From positions 1 to 35,891 of the IMG/VR virus record IMGVR_UViG_3300034198_016918: a DNA stretch of 35,891 bases. The stretch is one strand, 5' to 3'. Origin of the DNA: a virus. Position numbers and translations under genes: made by a program. Under the pieces are notes generated by a model. That model worked only from the letters and a program-made list of their open reading frames with translations, was not told where the DNA came from and ran no database searches. Of this stretch, positions 14,963 to 25,043 are shown piece after piece; within the stretch, counting starts at the first letter, position 1; the number at the start of each line of letters is the position of its first letter.

Positions 14963-15385
14963 CTAAACTGGTGCCGGCAACGGTATTTGCCAGGTACTGG
15001 CCGGCCACACTAGGCCGATAGTAGTAAAGGAAATATCGTTTCCCTTGTCATTAATGACGACAAGCTCATCAGCAGTTGCTGTGCCGTTTCTAAAACGATA
15101 CACCACAAGCTTTCTTGCCGATCCTGTCATGGCCGGAAACGTAGCGGGTCCAACAGTAAGAATATGAGAATTTGTAGTCACGTTAAATGCAATTGATAGC
15201 GTAACAGAGACGCCCCCAGAAGGATACCCTGACGCCGTGATTTCGCTTGTAATGTTTGAGCGCTTAGTATGTGCCACATTTTCTGCGTAGCCCGTGCCTG
15301 TCAGGATGGCCTTATAGCTGTGCGTGGTGTTACAATTCCCATTGAAAACATCAGTCACAAAACTAGGATAAACAAAGGAAGCCAT
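14963..15385 (-). CDS. Small phage tail/fibre protein, 140 aa
   Basis: The sequence has the pattern of a known type of short phage virion protein: THSYKAILTGTGYAENVAHT, then SNITSEITASGYPSGGVSVT, with an alternating beta middle and a KLVVYRFRNGTATADELVV end. These proteins usually lie near tail fibre genes; their exact role is not established. ATG 15385 lies 25 bases after a GGGAAAACT motif that abuts the stop of the hub gene. Confidence 0.6.
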   Translation of the reverse strand: MASFVYPSFVTDVFNGNCNTTHSYKAILTGTGYAENVAHTKRSNITSEITASGYPSGGVSVTLSIAFNVTTNSHILTVGPATFPAMTGSARKLVVYRFRNGTATADELVVINDKGNDISFTTIGLVWPASTWQIPLPAPV

Positions 15386-15409
15386 CTGGCCCGATAGTTT
15401 CTACCGTAT

Positions 15410-15418
15410 AGTTTTCCC
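15410..15418 (-). repeat. GGGAAAACT junction motif
   Basis: Minus-strand copy directly touching the TAA of the 947-residue tail gene, before ATG 15385. Confidence 0.5.
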
Positions 15419-18262
15419 TTACGCTAACGTGATCGTGTGCTTAATGCTGAGCACCGAGCCGCTTGTTGCCGCAAAGTATGCCCCAAGCGAAACATAAGAG
15501 TCGCCTGGGGTAAACCCATCAATTGAATTATCTTGAATGCCAGAAGCCGTGCCCGTATAGGTTTGAACGATGTTACTTATAGTAGAGGAACCTACGTCAA
15601 TATCGTAAGAGATTGTGATCGTGATAGGAGCGTTTGTGCCGCTTGGCAAGAAAAACTCTACCGTGCGAATAGACCCCGAATCTTGCAGCACCATGCTGCC
15701 GCCAACAAACTCAGAATAGTCGCCAAAGTTAGAGACTTGAATATTGCCAAAAGTGTAACTTGTTAAGCTAGTTATATTTGGAATCGGAATTGTGACTCCA
15801 CTGTTTACCGTATAAGGTATCCCAGGAGTGTAGGTTGTTGAGTTTGTAACCCATGCTGTGCCAGAAGCAATCAAGTATGGCACCCCTGGCGTATAAGTAG
15901 TTGCACCGGAAGTCCATTGAGTGCCGATAGGTGTCGCTTTTACTCCAGAGCCTGAGCCGCCGATAACACTAACCGGCGACTGCGCTACCCATGTCCTAAT
16001 GGTGGCCATGGCGCCAGATCCTGAACCAGCAGTACAAGCAATTGTTTCGTTATAGGGTTTAACTAATCGACCTGGCGTTACAGTCTTTTCAAAGACTGGA
16101 TTCTGATTAACTGGCAGAGAATTAAAAAGAGCTGTTAAATCTGGGTTATTGAAATTAAATCCTGAAGGGATGTTAATAGCATTCGCTGGCTTCGGATTAG
16201 CGTTTGTGGTGATCGCGACAGGGGCAGGAAGGGCCGCTAGGCCTGGTGGGGTCGGGAACCATGCGTCAGCGATGGTGCCATCTACTGCACCCCAAAACAA
16301 AGCATCACAGGTGAGCGTCACACCTGATGGATCTATGTTCCAGGTCCTGCCGTTGATCAGGTGCGCTGCAGTGCATCCGTTCATTCTGATATAGATCACG
16401 CTCAGGGGTCTGGCCGGGGTCATCTCAGGGAGAATTTGGATCCCGTTCCCATTACGATGGCCAAATAGATAACGATTCTCAGTGTTAGCGTAAGCTAAAG
16501 CCTTTTGTGTAGCGTCACTAGGGATAATAATGTAGTTGCCATTGCTCTGGATAATACGATCGTCTGAAGTGTAAGGCGGCGATAACTCAATTGCGGTTTG
16601 AGAAGCAGCGGAGCCTACGGCCCACGCAATACGTGCATCCTGCTCAATGTTGGGGATCTTTTGATTAGCCGTTGTTGTGCGCTCTGCCGCAGATGGCCGC
16701 CGTTGAATGCCAAAATCTCTCTCTGTTCTAATCTTGACTTCAGTGCCGCCATCCCGTAGAGATGTGGCAAGAGTCAAGTCAGCGTCATCATTCTCCCATG
16801 GCTGTCTTTTATCCCTTTTCCTTGAGAGAGATTCTGATCCGTCAAACGTTTGGATATAAGGAATTAGTGTAAATGTAATAGTCTTTGTAATGCCACTAGC
16901 CTCATCCTTCTCATAAGTTGTTTCACGATACAAAGATTGATATTGCCTGCCATCACCTTTAACGACGTTGAAGGTGGCCTGTACACCAAGCTGTTGACGG
17001 ATTGGGCCAACAGGCGACCACTCATAAGTTATTTCACGTTTAATCTGGCCATTGTCATTGTTCTGCGTATTCCTAGGCTTCTTGGAAACAGGAACCGTAG
17101 GCCCTGAAGTGCTAGGATCTTGATCATAGTTGCACGCAAAAACATCCCATTGGCTATCTTGGCCATTACTTGATGGATTTTCAATATAGTAAGTGTCGCC
17201 ATAGTCAAAATAGGTTTCAGTTCTTGTAATCCCCCACAAGGCATTAGAGATTGCAACCCTTTTGATCGCACGATCTTTGCCGTCATATCTTGTGCTTGAA
17301 ATGCTATAAGGTATTGTAGTTACAACTTCTTCCTGCTCAAATCCTTTCACCTCGTAAATAGTGTCTAAGTATGGAACTCCATTGGCGGCAAATAAGGGAT
17401 AGCCATAGCTATCTTTTCTTGGCTTTGTCTCATTTGTAGGGACTGTTTGATAGAGGGTCCATGTGTGCCGGTATCGTTCAATTGTCCCAAAAGTCTGCTC
17501 TCGCTCCCAGTTCTTTTTCTGCTTTTGCTCTTCTGTTTCGTTAGCGTCTGGCGTCTTTAGTTTAAGGCTACTGTATTTTGCGTAGACTGTATCCCCAGGC
17601 AATTCGCCTACGTTAATTGGATTAAGATCTATCAGATCGGCTTCCGTTAAAAGTGCCCCAGTTGAGACAGGTTGATTCTTGACGATAAATTCTGCCTTGC
17701 CTTCTTCATTCATTCTGCAGACATAGCCTTCACTAGCGCAAAGCTTTCCTAACTCTGCAACATAACCAGCGGACAAATCAAAGTCTTGGACGGTATAGTG
17801 GTTTGTGAGTGGTATTGTGCCAACATATCGTACCCGCAAAATGCAGAGTATCATCTCAACTAGCCATGACGCAGATATAGCAGGTGTTTGTACTCTCCAC
17901 TGTGCTTCAGGTACGTTGCTATTTTCGTCTCTAGTATCAAGCGTTATTGGTTCTTTTCTGTTTTCGTAAAAGGCTAGATCACAGCCTACAGAAACAGATG
18001 TACGATCTGTAATAGGATTAGAAAAGCAAGAGAGAACACGCAGCCTAAGGGGGAGCCTGGCAATCCAGTTCTGTCCATCGCTATAGGCTAGGCGTACAAC
18101 CGTTCCACTCGCTGGCCTGTAAATGCCTTTAAGATTGATTGTGCCCTTAAGCAGGATCACCCCAGCCCCTTGGGCATGATCCTCGGCAATGCTGCTGCCC
18201 TCTTCGCTTAAGGGGCCTAGACTGCACCAAGATAAGGCGCGTGCGTCAAGTACGTTTGTCAT
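15419..18262 (-). CDS. Tail hub/baseplate-like protein, 947 aa
   Basis: This large protein lies after the tape measure and distal tail genes, the usual position of the siphovirus hub (tail-associated protein). The N-terminal 350 residues look like a gp27-like hub (ARALSWCSLGPLSEEG, VGCDLAFYENRKEPITLD, FDLSAGYVAELGKLCASEGY). A charged middle follows. The last 200 residues are Gly/Ser/Thr/Pro-rich, with repeated turns (TWVAQSPVSVIGGSGSG, ATTYTPGVPYLIASG, STTYTPGIPYTVNSG). It ends in a beta-rich domain. No peptidase motif is seen. The start overlaps the previous gene by 4 bases. Confidence 0.7.
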   Translation of the reverse strand: MTNVLDARALSWCSLGPLSEEGSSIAEDHAQGAGVILLKGTINLKGIYRPASGTVVRLAYSDGQNWIARLPLRLRVLSCFSNPITDRTSVSVGCDLAFYENRKEPITLDTRDENSNVPEAQWRVQTPAISASWLVEMILCILRVRYVGTIPLTNHYTVQDFDLSAGYVAELGKLCASEGYVCRMNEEGKAEFIVKNQPVSTGALLTEADLIDLNPINVGELPGDTVYAKYSSLKLKTPDANETEEQKQKKNWEREQTFGTIERYRHTWTLYQTVPTNETKPRKDSYGYPLFAANGVPYLDTIYEVKGFEQEEVVTTIPYSISSTRYDGKDRAIKRVAISNALWGITRTETYFDYGDTYYIENPSSNGQDSQWDVFACNYDQDPSTSGPTVPVSKKPRNTQNNDNGQIKREITYEWSPVGPIRQQLGVQATFNVVKGDGRQYQSLYRETTYEKDEASGITKTITFTLIPYIQTFDGSESLSRKRDKRQPWENDDADLTLATSLRDGGTEVKIRTERDFGIQRRPSAAERTTTANQKIPNIEQDARIAWAVGSAASQTAIELSPPYTSDDRIIQSNGNYIIIPSDATQKALAYANTENRYLFGHRNGNGIQILPEMTPARPLSVIYIRMNGCTAAHLINGRTWNIDPSGVTLTCDALFWGAVDGTIADAWFPTPPGLAALPAPVAITTNANPKPANAINIPSGFNFNNPDLTALFNSLPVNQNPVFEKTVTPGRLVKPYNETIACTAGSGSGAMATIRTWVAQSPVSVIGGSGSGVKATPIGTQWTSGATTYTPGVPYLIASGTAWVTNSTTYTPGIPYTVNSGVTIPIPNITSLTSYTFGNIQVSNFGDYSEFVGGSMVLQDSGSIRTVEFFLPSGTNAPITITISYDIDVGSSTISNIVQTYTGTASGIQDNSIDGFTPGDSYVSLGAYFAATSGSVLSIKHTITLA

Positions 18263-19014
18263 CTTATCTTTGTTGCGGTAAAGTTTACGTCATAATAAAT
18301 ATCCATCACGCCATTTTGCACGCGCTTATCAGCTACAGGCTCGGCCCATTCTGTCAGAAAATAAGTTGCTGTCCCTGGGGTTGCTGAGGTGACATCTTCC
18401 ACCCATTCTTCCAAGAGCACAAGATTGGTAGCATTTACCCAGCCTTGAACACGAAGAATTTGAGTGGCTCCCAAGGGGCCCGTAATGACATGCCTGCCAC
18501 TTGGATTGAGGGCCACAGATGGTAGATCTACAAATCCTTCTGCCCTAGCTTTAAGGTTGACAACAGCAGCGCCAAATGTGAGCGTCCCAAGCTCTAATGC
18601 CTCTTCGTCTTTAGTTTCGTCCTCCTTCTCTGCCAGCAGTATGGCCAGGGCCTCTTCTGCGTCTACGACGGTGAGAGAAACCCGGCAAAAAATGCCTGCT
18701 AGCTCAATTGTTGGGGCCGAAACAAACCAACATGGAATGGCAGCAGACCATTCAAAGCCCGGAGCTTCACCGGTAAAATCTACAGTTATGCCAATCTCTC
18801 CCGTCTCTTTTGGGTCGGCTTCTAGGATCCGATCGGCGGACCATGCTCGAAATAACTCTGTAACAATTGCGGCATCATCTCGGCTGAGGATTCCTGAAAT
18901 GCTCCAATGCCTAGCAGCCCGTCCCCTGCTGGTGTCCGTCTCCTCAAAGCCAACGGGGTGTTCCGTTAGGTTTGGGAACGTGTATTCAGTTCCGTCATAA
19001 GAGAGGGTGATCAT
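18259..19014 (-). CDS. Distal tail protein-like, 251 aa
   Basis: ATG 19014 overlaps the end of the tape measure gene, and the stop overlaps the hub start. The sequence is a soluble mixed protein with FEETDTSRGRAARHWSISG and DRILEADPKETGEIG near the start, an acidic insert (AEKEDETKDEEALELG) and a C-terminal beta region ending in MDIYYDVNFTATKIR. Position between tape measure and hub is the standard place for the Dit/distal tail protein, which caps the tail tube. The family call rests on context. Confidence 0.6.
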   Translation of the reverse strand: MITLSYDGTEYTFPNLTEHPVGFEETDTSRGRAARHWSISGILSRDDAAIVTELFRAWSADRILEADPKETGEIGITVDFTGEAPGFEWSAAIPCWFVSAPTIELAGIFCRVSLTVVDAEEALAILLAEKEDETKDEEALELGTLTFGAAVVNLKARAEGFVDLPSVALNPSGRHVITGPLGATQILRVQGWVNATNLVLLEEWVEDVTSATPGTATYFLTEWAEPVADKRVQNGVMDIYYDVNFTATKIR

Positions 19015-22000
19015 CTGAAGCTTTGCATAGTGTGCAGGAGGCCTGCATTGCTGGGGGTGTGCACCTCAACAGTCGGTGGGCGATAGCTGCCCATAGTTTT
19101 CTCTAAGCGATCGATGCTGCGCTGGAGGCGAACAAGCGCTAGCTGAGCATCACTGCCACCGCGAGGCCTGGCCACGGCCGCAGCCATCTGCTTGGTAGGA
19201 GGTGAGCTGCCCCGATCAAAAGCTCCCATAGCGTCAAGATTGGCGGTGATTCCAGCAGATAACACCATGCCCCGAGAGGGTGCTACCCAATGGCCGTACT
19301 GCGGGGCCCTAATTTTGCTCAATGTGCCCGTAGCCGACAGGAAGGCTTCAGGACCGATTTCATTAACGGTGTAGGAACGGGCGGCCTCAACACCACCGCC
19401 AGCGAAGCGGGCCGGGGCCTGGGGAGTGTTAAATGCGGCCAGCGCATCTACTGCTGCTCGAATGTTGTCCGCAACACCAACCCAGCTATCAGCTAGGCCC
19501 TGGGTTGCGGTGACGGTGCCCTGAGTGCCATCCGCCAGCAAGGCCTGATCCGTGACAACCTGGCTCACGTCAGGCGGCTGGAGGCTGTCGTAGGCCTGCT
19601 GTAGCTGCTCAGTGCCAGGGTTATTAGCCAGGGCCTGATCAAGCCCCTGAGCAGACTGAATGGCAGCCTGTAGTGAGGCGTTGATTCCGTCCGTACTGGT
19701 AGCCGCATCACCGAGCGATGTGCCTACAGCTGCAAACGGATCCGTGCCAATGTTGAAATTTTGGAAGTCTTCTCCAATGCCGCGAATCTGGTCCGAGATG
19801 GGCAGCAAAGCATTAGATGCATTTAAGAAACTAGACGAGAGCTGCTGATCAACGCCAGTAACATCAGAGCTAAATCTATTTAAGGCATCAGAGGTAAAGC
19901 CAAGGTCATTCCTGATTTGATCAAGCCCGTTAGCCTTAAAGTTGATAGCTTGATCAAAGGAATCAGTCGTTTTAAGCTGATCAATAAAGGCTTGAACCGG
20001 CCCACGGATGCTAGATAAGCCAGCACTAGAATCAAATCCAGCAGGCTTGACAGATAGTTCAATGGGATCTTTTGACTCTTGCTGTTTAAATGCCCCAAGA
20101 TCCTTTTCCGCTCCAGTGGTATCTAGCTTGGGCTTAAGGCTGAAGTCAGCCCTAAATGGATCATTGATTTGGTTGATAAAACCTTCTCTTTCTTTAAGCA
20201 GTCCCTCTCGCTCAGCCTGCAAACGACGATTAAGGACATCGTAAGCGCCAGATCCATCAGCTATGTTTTTATATTTAGGATCGTTTAGTCCATTGGCAGA
20301 TGTGGCTGCATCAAAGATTCGCGCTCTTTCTGCAAAGTCATTTTTTGCAATCCGATCGTTTATATTTGCAACTTTTTTGTCATACTTGTCAAGCTGCTTA
20401 AAAGCATCCGTTGTATCACCAGTAAACTTTAGCTTAGTGATTGCACTTTCATTTTCCCTGTCAAACGCAGTGAGCTGTTTTTTTGCAGGAGCTGTATCAA
20501 GTTGAGCCTTAAGGCTAAAATTTGGATAAGTCTGTAAATCATTTACAAATGATTGCCTTTCTTTTAATAGACCTTCTCTTTCTGCCTTAAGCTTTGCAAG
20601 ATTTTCTTCAAAGGGCTTTGTGCTGCCCTGAATAACAGGAGCGCTATCTTTAGGGTCTACGCCAACACCAGACAATGGTGATCTTAAGCGTATTTGCCAT
20701 TCCTGATCATTTATCTGATCCCTATTCCGGTTAAGCTTTTTATCAAATGCTTCTAATTTGCTTTCAGCACCTTTGGTGTCAGCATTGACAATAATGTCAT
20801 AGTTAGGCTTTGCATAAGCATCCTGAAGCCTTTTAGCTTCATCTGCAGCTAGTTTTGATTTGCCGCCGAATTTATCCATCTCGGAGCTTGCACCCTTAAG
20901 CCACTGAAGCTGCGCTCTAGCGTTTGGATCTTCAGCCATTCCAAGCTGCGGATTATCCTTATTCATCAAATAATCTTCATATCTTTGGATAACAGCGTTT
21001 CCTTTTTTGTCAAAAGTCAAGATCTCTGACCACTGGTTACGAGAAACTTCTTTGCCGGCAGCATCAAATCCTTTCCTGACGTAATTGACAAAAAAGGTAT
21101 TTGCAGCGCCGGCCAATTTTTGCCAGCCAGCTCCCTCCATTTGTTTAGATGAAGGTTGCTGTCCGCCACGTTGTACGGCGTCATTTCCGCCTGAACCGCC
21201 GCCAGCTCCACCACCCCCGTTTCCTCCTGCACCGCCGCCAGCCCCACCACCCCCTCCTCCGGCTGCTGGCTTGACACCCTGATAAGCCTTAGCCAGATCA
21301 CCAACACTCTTGGTCCCTTCCTTGATTGCTTTGTTGTGTGCATTGATCACATTCAAGACTTTATCCGCTTGCTTTGTGACATCATCCCATGCCATTTTGT
21401 TTTCGCCAATCTTGCCTTTAGACTGGTCTAATTGATCTAGTTGCGGCTTAAGAGTGCCTTCTGTGCCTTGTTCCGCAGCTTTAGCCCTGAATTGATTGGC
21501 TTCAGTCCCTTGCTTCAATGCAAGCGTATCTTTTTCCATTGCAAAAATCTGCCCAAGCTGGCCTAGCCGCTCTTTCTCCGCAACGACTTGAGCATTGCTT
21601 AATTCAATTGATTGCTGCTGTAATTTAATCTGCTCATCAATTGCAGATTTTTGAGCATCAGTGAGACCTGAATCAAGTCGCTTACTTTGTAATTCAGCAA
21701 GTCCTTTTTTGTCTTCCAATACACCACGTTCTGCAGCGCGAACAGCACCCTCCTGCTCAAGCTTCATGGACATTTGCTTAAGCTCAAGCACTTTGCGCTC
21801 CATTTCAAAACGCTTAGCAGCTCCTTCAATAGCAGCAGCTAATGCTTCTTGCTCAATTTGCTTGCCACGCTCTTTTAAGTCTTTAATCTCATTTTCTTTG
21901 GATTTAATTGTATCAGCTATCTCTCTTTCTTTAGCAGCAATCTGCTCTTGACTTGCACCGCGATCACGCATATATTGCAACATCTCTTGACCACTATCGC

Positions 22001-24944
22001 GGATTGTCTGGATCTCTTCGTTGGCAACGTTTATGTCTCTATTATTGCGTGCTCCCTTAACATCAAACTGACTTTGTGTAAATCCAGCTTGAGCGCTGGC
22101 CATGCTCATGTAAGCATCAGCCATCTGGCGAATGGTTTCTAGCCTGCCCTTGTCCAGTGACATCAGGCGATTGCCTAGGTCTATTCCACGTTGTTCATTT
22201 TCAAGCTTTGACTTTGAAGCTTCAAGATTAGCCTTTAGCGCATCAAGTTTATCTTTTTCTTTTTGTACTTGTTTTCCGGCAGCGTCTGCTTGCCGTTCAG
22301 CGGCATCTGCAGATTGACCCGATGCTAAAGCAAGCTTAGTTTGTAAATCAGCAACAATTTGAGTATAAGCGGCAACCTTCTGCTTCTGCTCGGCTTCTCT
22401 TTTTGAAAAGTTATCATTAGACTCAAATCTTCCTCTGCTTACCGGAATTTGTGCCTGCTCAAGTTTTGCTCTTGCAACTTCTAGCTCTGTTTGAAGTTTA
22501 GATGTATCAATGCCAGCCTTAAACTTGATTTCATTCTTGTTGGCAAGACTTTGGAGTGACGTAATCTGTTTGTCTATATTATCGCGACCTGTCGTGTCAT
22601 CAATACTTAGCTTGATTTTTTGCTCCATTAATCCTTGGATTTTATTCTTAATTTCTTGCTGATCCTTGACAAACTTTTGCGAAGCAGCATCTAACTTGGC
22701 AAAGCCTTGGCTGCCTAAGCCCTCCTCTGCTGCTTTAAGGACGTCACGATATTTTTCAGCCGCTTTGATTTGTGCATCCAAGCTAGCTGTAGCCGGGGCA
22801 TCTTTACCTAGCTTATCCCTTTGCTCTTGCAGGGACTTGATTTGTCCTTCTGCCTTTTGAATGTTAAGCTTAATTTCTAATGGATTTTCTAACGCTTGTA
22901 GATCTGATTCTTTTGCTGCTTTAACCTTTTCAAGATCTGTGGTATCAATCTTGAGCTTTTTGCCTTGTTCAATCTGTTGGCCTAAAGATGTGATTTCGTC
23001 CTTAAGAGTTTTAGATTTATCGGTTAGAGCTGTTGTTTCTTCACCTGTTACGGTGATAGCCTTGCCCATAAAATAATAAGCACCGGCCGCAAGTGCTGCA
23101 GCAGTGGCAACCTTTGCAAGGCCTCCGGGTGTCAAGGAAGTTAAAAGGATCTGAATAGCGGCGCCAGCTTTAGAAGCATTGTTCCATGCAACTTGAGCTG
23201 TTGTAATGCCTTTTAGCACAGCCACAAAAGTGCCAAGCCCTACAGCGGTTTGAATCAGAGTTTTAGTCGTGCGATCGGTTTCCTTAAAGTGACCCGTCAA
23301 CACTCCTGCAGCGGCACCAAGCCCAAACAGAATTATGGTTCCTGCGCCAAGAGGACCAGCGATAACCGTAGCGACTGAAGTGATGGCAGCACGCATCGCC
23401 GCCCAGCCACCGATTGATCCGACAACGACGTTAAGAGCCCCAATTCCAACGCTTGCGGCTGTAGCAGCGCCAGCTATTCCAACCAACGCCCCTGCCGTAG
23501 CCTTAATCGGTGTTGGCAAGCCTGATATGGCACCTGCAGCAGCATTAGCCAGTTGCAACGGCCCGCGAAGAGCAGCGGCTAACACTCCACCAACGTTATT
23601 CCCAATTGACTTAAGAGTGCCTTCTAATTGACGCACTTCTAAGCCAAAACCTGCCATAGCAGTCCTGGCTGTATTAGTGGCACCAGCACTATTTTTCATA
23701 TCGCTAAACATCTTATTGATGGCAGCGGTACTTTGGTTCGTAATGCTTAAGAATTTAGAGCCGGCTTCTTCTCCAAAGAGGATATTCATGATCCTGACTT
23801 GATCGGCTCTGCTTAGTTCAGAAAGGCTGGCTTTCAAACGCAGAAAAACCTGATCCAATGGCAGCAGATCACCTTTAGCATCTGTAACAGATGCGCCTAG
23901 TTTTTTCATCGCTGCAGCAAGGCGATCCTGATTACGCGACAGTCCTAGGATTTCTGGAGACGCCCCACCAGCGGCTTGCTGTAACTTCTGCAAACCAAGT
24001 CGCAAGCCCGTGCCGGCTACAGATCCTTGGATACCAGCGTTGGCCATAAGGCCTGCAGCGGCAGCTACATCCTCAAGGCTTACGCCTAACGCTTTCGCTA
24101 AGGGAGCGGCATACTCAAAGGTATAGCCAAGGCCTTCGATGCTGGCGTTGCTGCTGTTTGCAGCATTTACGAGAACATCTGTAACGCGAGCAGTTTGATC
24201 AACTTCAAGCCCAAATCCTCTAAGCGTATTGCCTACAATATCACCCATTCTTTCTAGGCTTGTGCCAGTAGCCTCAGCCCCACGGACAACACCTGGCAAG
24301 GCTTTCTCTACTTCGCTCACACTAAAGCCTGCACGCACAAGCGAAGTAGCAAGTTCTGCCACCTGTTTTGTCGTTGCAGCGGCTTCAATGCCTACTTTAT
24401 CTACAATTGTTCCCAGCCTTTCGTAGCCGCCGGCTTCTCCAGCGGCAGCAGCGGCAAGGCGAAGCTCACCGTCAAGCTCCATAAAGCCACCAATGAGCCC
24501 TTTAAGGCCAGCCAATCCGCCAATCGTGGCGTTAGAAAGCTGTTGAGTCAGCGAGACAGCAACGCCTGTGACAGCGGCCTCCAGCAGATTAAGATTTGAT
24601 GCACCTTCCTTGCTTGTTGCTCCTACGGCAGCTCGAAAAACATCAGTCGATTGAGCAGCCTCCCTAAAGCCTTTATTAATTCTTGACAGTCCTTCAATAA
24701 CCTCTTTAGGGACAGCACCGCCACTAACAGTTTCAAACCTGAGATTAGTCCTGCTAAATCGAAGACCTACTTCTTTTGCTGTTTTATCAGCTTGCTTGAC
24801 AAATTCATCAAAGGCTTGTTGAGCTTTAGGTGTAAGACCTTTGTAAAAACCTTCGCCAGCTTGACCACCAGCCGCCTGTAGGGCACGCTGCAGCTCTTCC
24901 TGATTTTCAAGGGCTAAGGCAATTGAAACCTGAAGATCTGCCAC
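19011..24944 (-). CDS. Tail tape measure protein, 1977 aa
   Basis: The largest gene, starting at GTG 24944. The N-terminal 450 residues resemble TP901-type phage tape measures (AAAAGEAGGYERLGTIVDKV, VAAAAGLMANAGIQGSVAG, MNILFGEEAGSKFLSI). Hydrophobic segments follow near residues 475-555 (GALVGIAGAATAASVGIGA, AGPLGAGTIILFGLG). Long coiled coils then run from about residue 640 to 1200, then a Gly-rich hinge near 1228-1255, further helices, and a C-terminal region ending PSNAGLLHTMQSFR. At roughly 0.15 nm per residue the tail would be near 300 nm long. The motif GGGAAAACT lies upstream. Confidence 0.93.
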   Translation of the reverse strand: MADLQVSIALALENQEELQRALQAAGGQAGEGFYKGLTPKAQQAFDEFVKQADKTAKEVGLRFSRTNLRFETVSGGAVPKEVIEGLSRINKGFREAAQSTDVFRAAVGATSKEGASNLNLLEAAVTGVAVSLTQQLSNATIGGLAGLKGLIGGFMELDGELRLAAAAAGEAGGYERLGTIVDKVGIEAAATTKQVAELATSLVRAGFSVSEVEKALPGVVRGAEATGTSLERMGDIVGNTLRGFGLEVDQTARVTDVLVNAANSSNASIEGLGYTFEYAAPLAKALGVSLEDVAAAAGLMANAGIQGSVAGTGLRLGLQKLQQAAGGASPEILGLSRNQDRLAAAMKKLGASVTDAKGDLLPLDQVFLRLKASLSELSRADQVRIMNILFGEEAGSKFLSITNQSTAAINKMFSDMKNSAGATNTARTAMAGFGLEVRQLEGTLKSIGNNVGGVLAAALRGPLQLANAAAGAISGLPTPIKATAGALVGIAGAATAASVGIGALNVVVGSIGGWAAMRAAITSVATVIAGPLGAGTIILFGLGAAAGVLTGHFKETDRTTKTLIQTAVGLGTFVAVLKGITTAQVAWNNASKAGAAIQILLTSLTPGGLAKVATAAALAAGAYYFMGKAITVTGEETTALTDKSKTLKDEITSLGQQIEQGKKLKIDTTDLEKVKAAKESDLQALENPLEIKLNIQKAEGQIKSLQEQRDKLGKDAPATASLDAQIKAAEKYRDVLKAAEEGLGSQGFAKLDAASQKFVKDQQEIKNKIQGLMEQKIKLSIDDTTGRDNIDKQITSLQSLANKNEIKFKAGIDTSKLQTELEVARAKLEQAQIPVSRGRFESNDNFSKREAEQKQKVAAYTQIVADLQTKLALASGQSADAAERQADAAGKQVQKEKDKLDALKANLEASKSKLENEQRGIDLGNRLMSLDKGRLETIRQMADAYMSMASAQAGFTQSQFDVKGARNNRDINVANEEIQTIRDSGQEMLQYMRDRGASQEQIAAKEREIADTIKSKENEIKDLKERGKQIEQEALAAAIEGAAKRFEMERKVLELKQMSMKLEQEGAVRAAERGVLEDKKGLAELQSKRLDSGLTDAQKSAIDEQIKLQQQSIELSNAQVVAEKERLGQLGQIFAMEKDTLALKQGTEANQFRAKAAEQGTEGTLKPQLDQLDQSKGKIGENKMAWDDVTKQADKVLNVINAHNKAIKEGTKSVGDLAKAYQGVKPAAGGGGGGAGGGAGGNGGGGAGGGSGGNDAVQRGGQQPSSKQMEGAGWQKLAGAANTFFVNYVRKGFDAAGKEVSRNQWSEILTFDKKGNAVIQRYEDYLMNKDNPQLGMAEDPNARAQLQWLKGASSEMDKFGGKSKLAADEAKRLQDAYAKPNYDIIVNADTKGAESKLEAFDKKLNRNRDQINDQEWQIRLRSPLSGVGVDPKDSAPVIQGSTKPFEENLAKLKAEREGLLKERQSFVNDLQTYPNFSLKAQLDTAPAKKQLTAFDRENESAITKLKFTGDTTDAFKQLDKYDKKVANINDRIAKNDFAERARIFDAATSANGLNDPKYKNIADGSGAYDVLNRRLQAEREGLLKEREGFINQINDPFRADFSLKPKLDTTGAEKDLGAFKQQESKDPIELSVKPAGFDSSAGLSSIRGPVQAFIDQLKTTDSFDQAINFKANGLDQIRNDLGFTSDALNRFSSDVTGVDQQLSSSFLNASNALLPISDQIRGIGEDFQNFNIGTDPFAAVGTSLGDAATSTDGINASLQAAIQSAQGLDQALANNPGTEQLQQAYDSLQPPDVSQVVTDQALLADGTQGTVTATQGLADSWVGVADNIRAAVDALAAFNTPQAPARFAGGGVEAARSYTVNEIGPEAFLSATGTLSKIRAPQYGHWVAPSRGMVLSAGITANLDAMGAFDRGSSPPTKQMAAAVARPRGGSDAQLALVRLQRSIDRLEKTMGSYRPPTVEVHTPSNAGLLHTMQSFR

Positions 24945-24969
24945 CCTGCTGCGTCGCTCTACTGGTTAG

Positions 24970-24978
24970 AGTTTTCCC
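24970..24978 (-). repeat. GGGAAAACT junction motif before the tape measure
   Basis: Minus-strand copy 25 bases upstream of the tape measure GTG. Confidence 0.5.
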
Positions 24979-24983
24979 GGCAA

Positions 24984-25016
24984 AATAAAAGCCCCAGCTC
25001 CGTTCAAACCAGGGCC
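24984..25016 (-). terminator. Possible weak terminator before the tape measure
   Basis: On the minus strand GGGCTTTTATTTT follows a GCCC about 20 bases earlier, giving only a short stem before the T-rich run. It could attenuate transcription between the tail terminator gene and the tape measure. Confidence 0.3.
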
Positions 25017-25043
25017 GACTCTCCAACGACTAGGACTATATGC

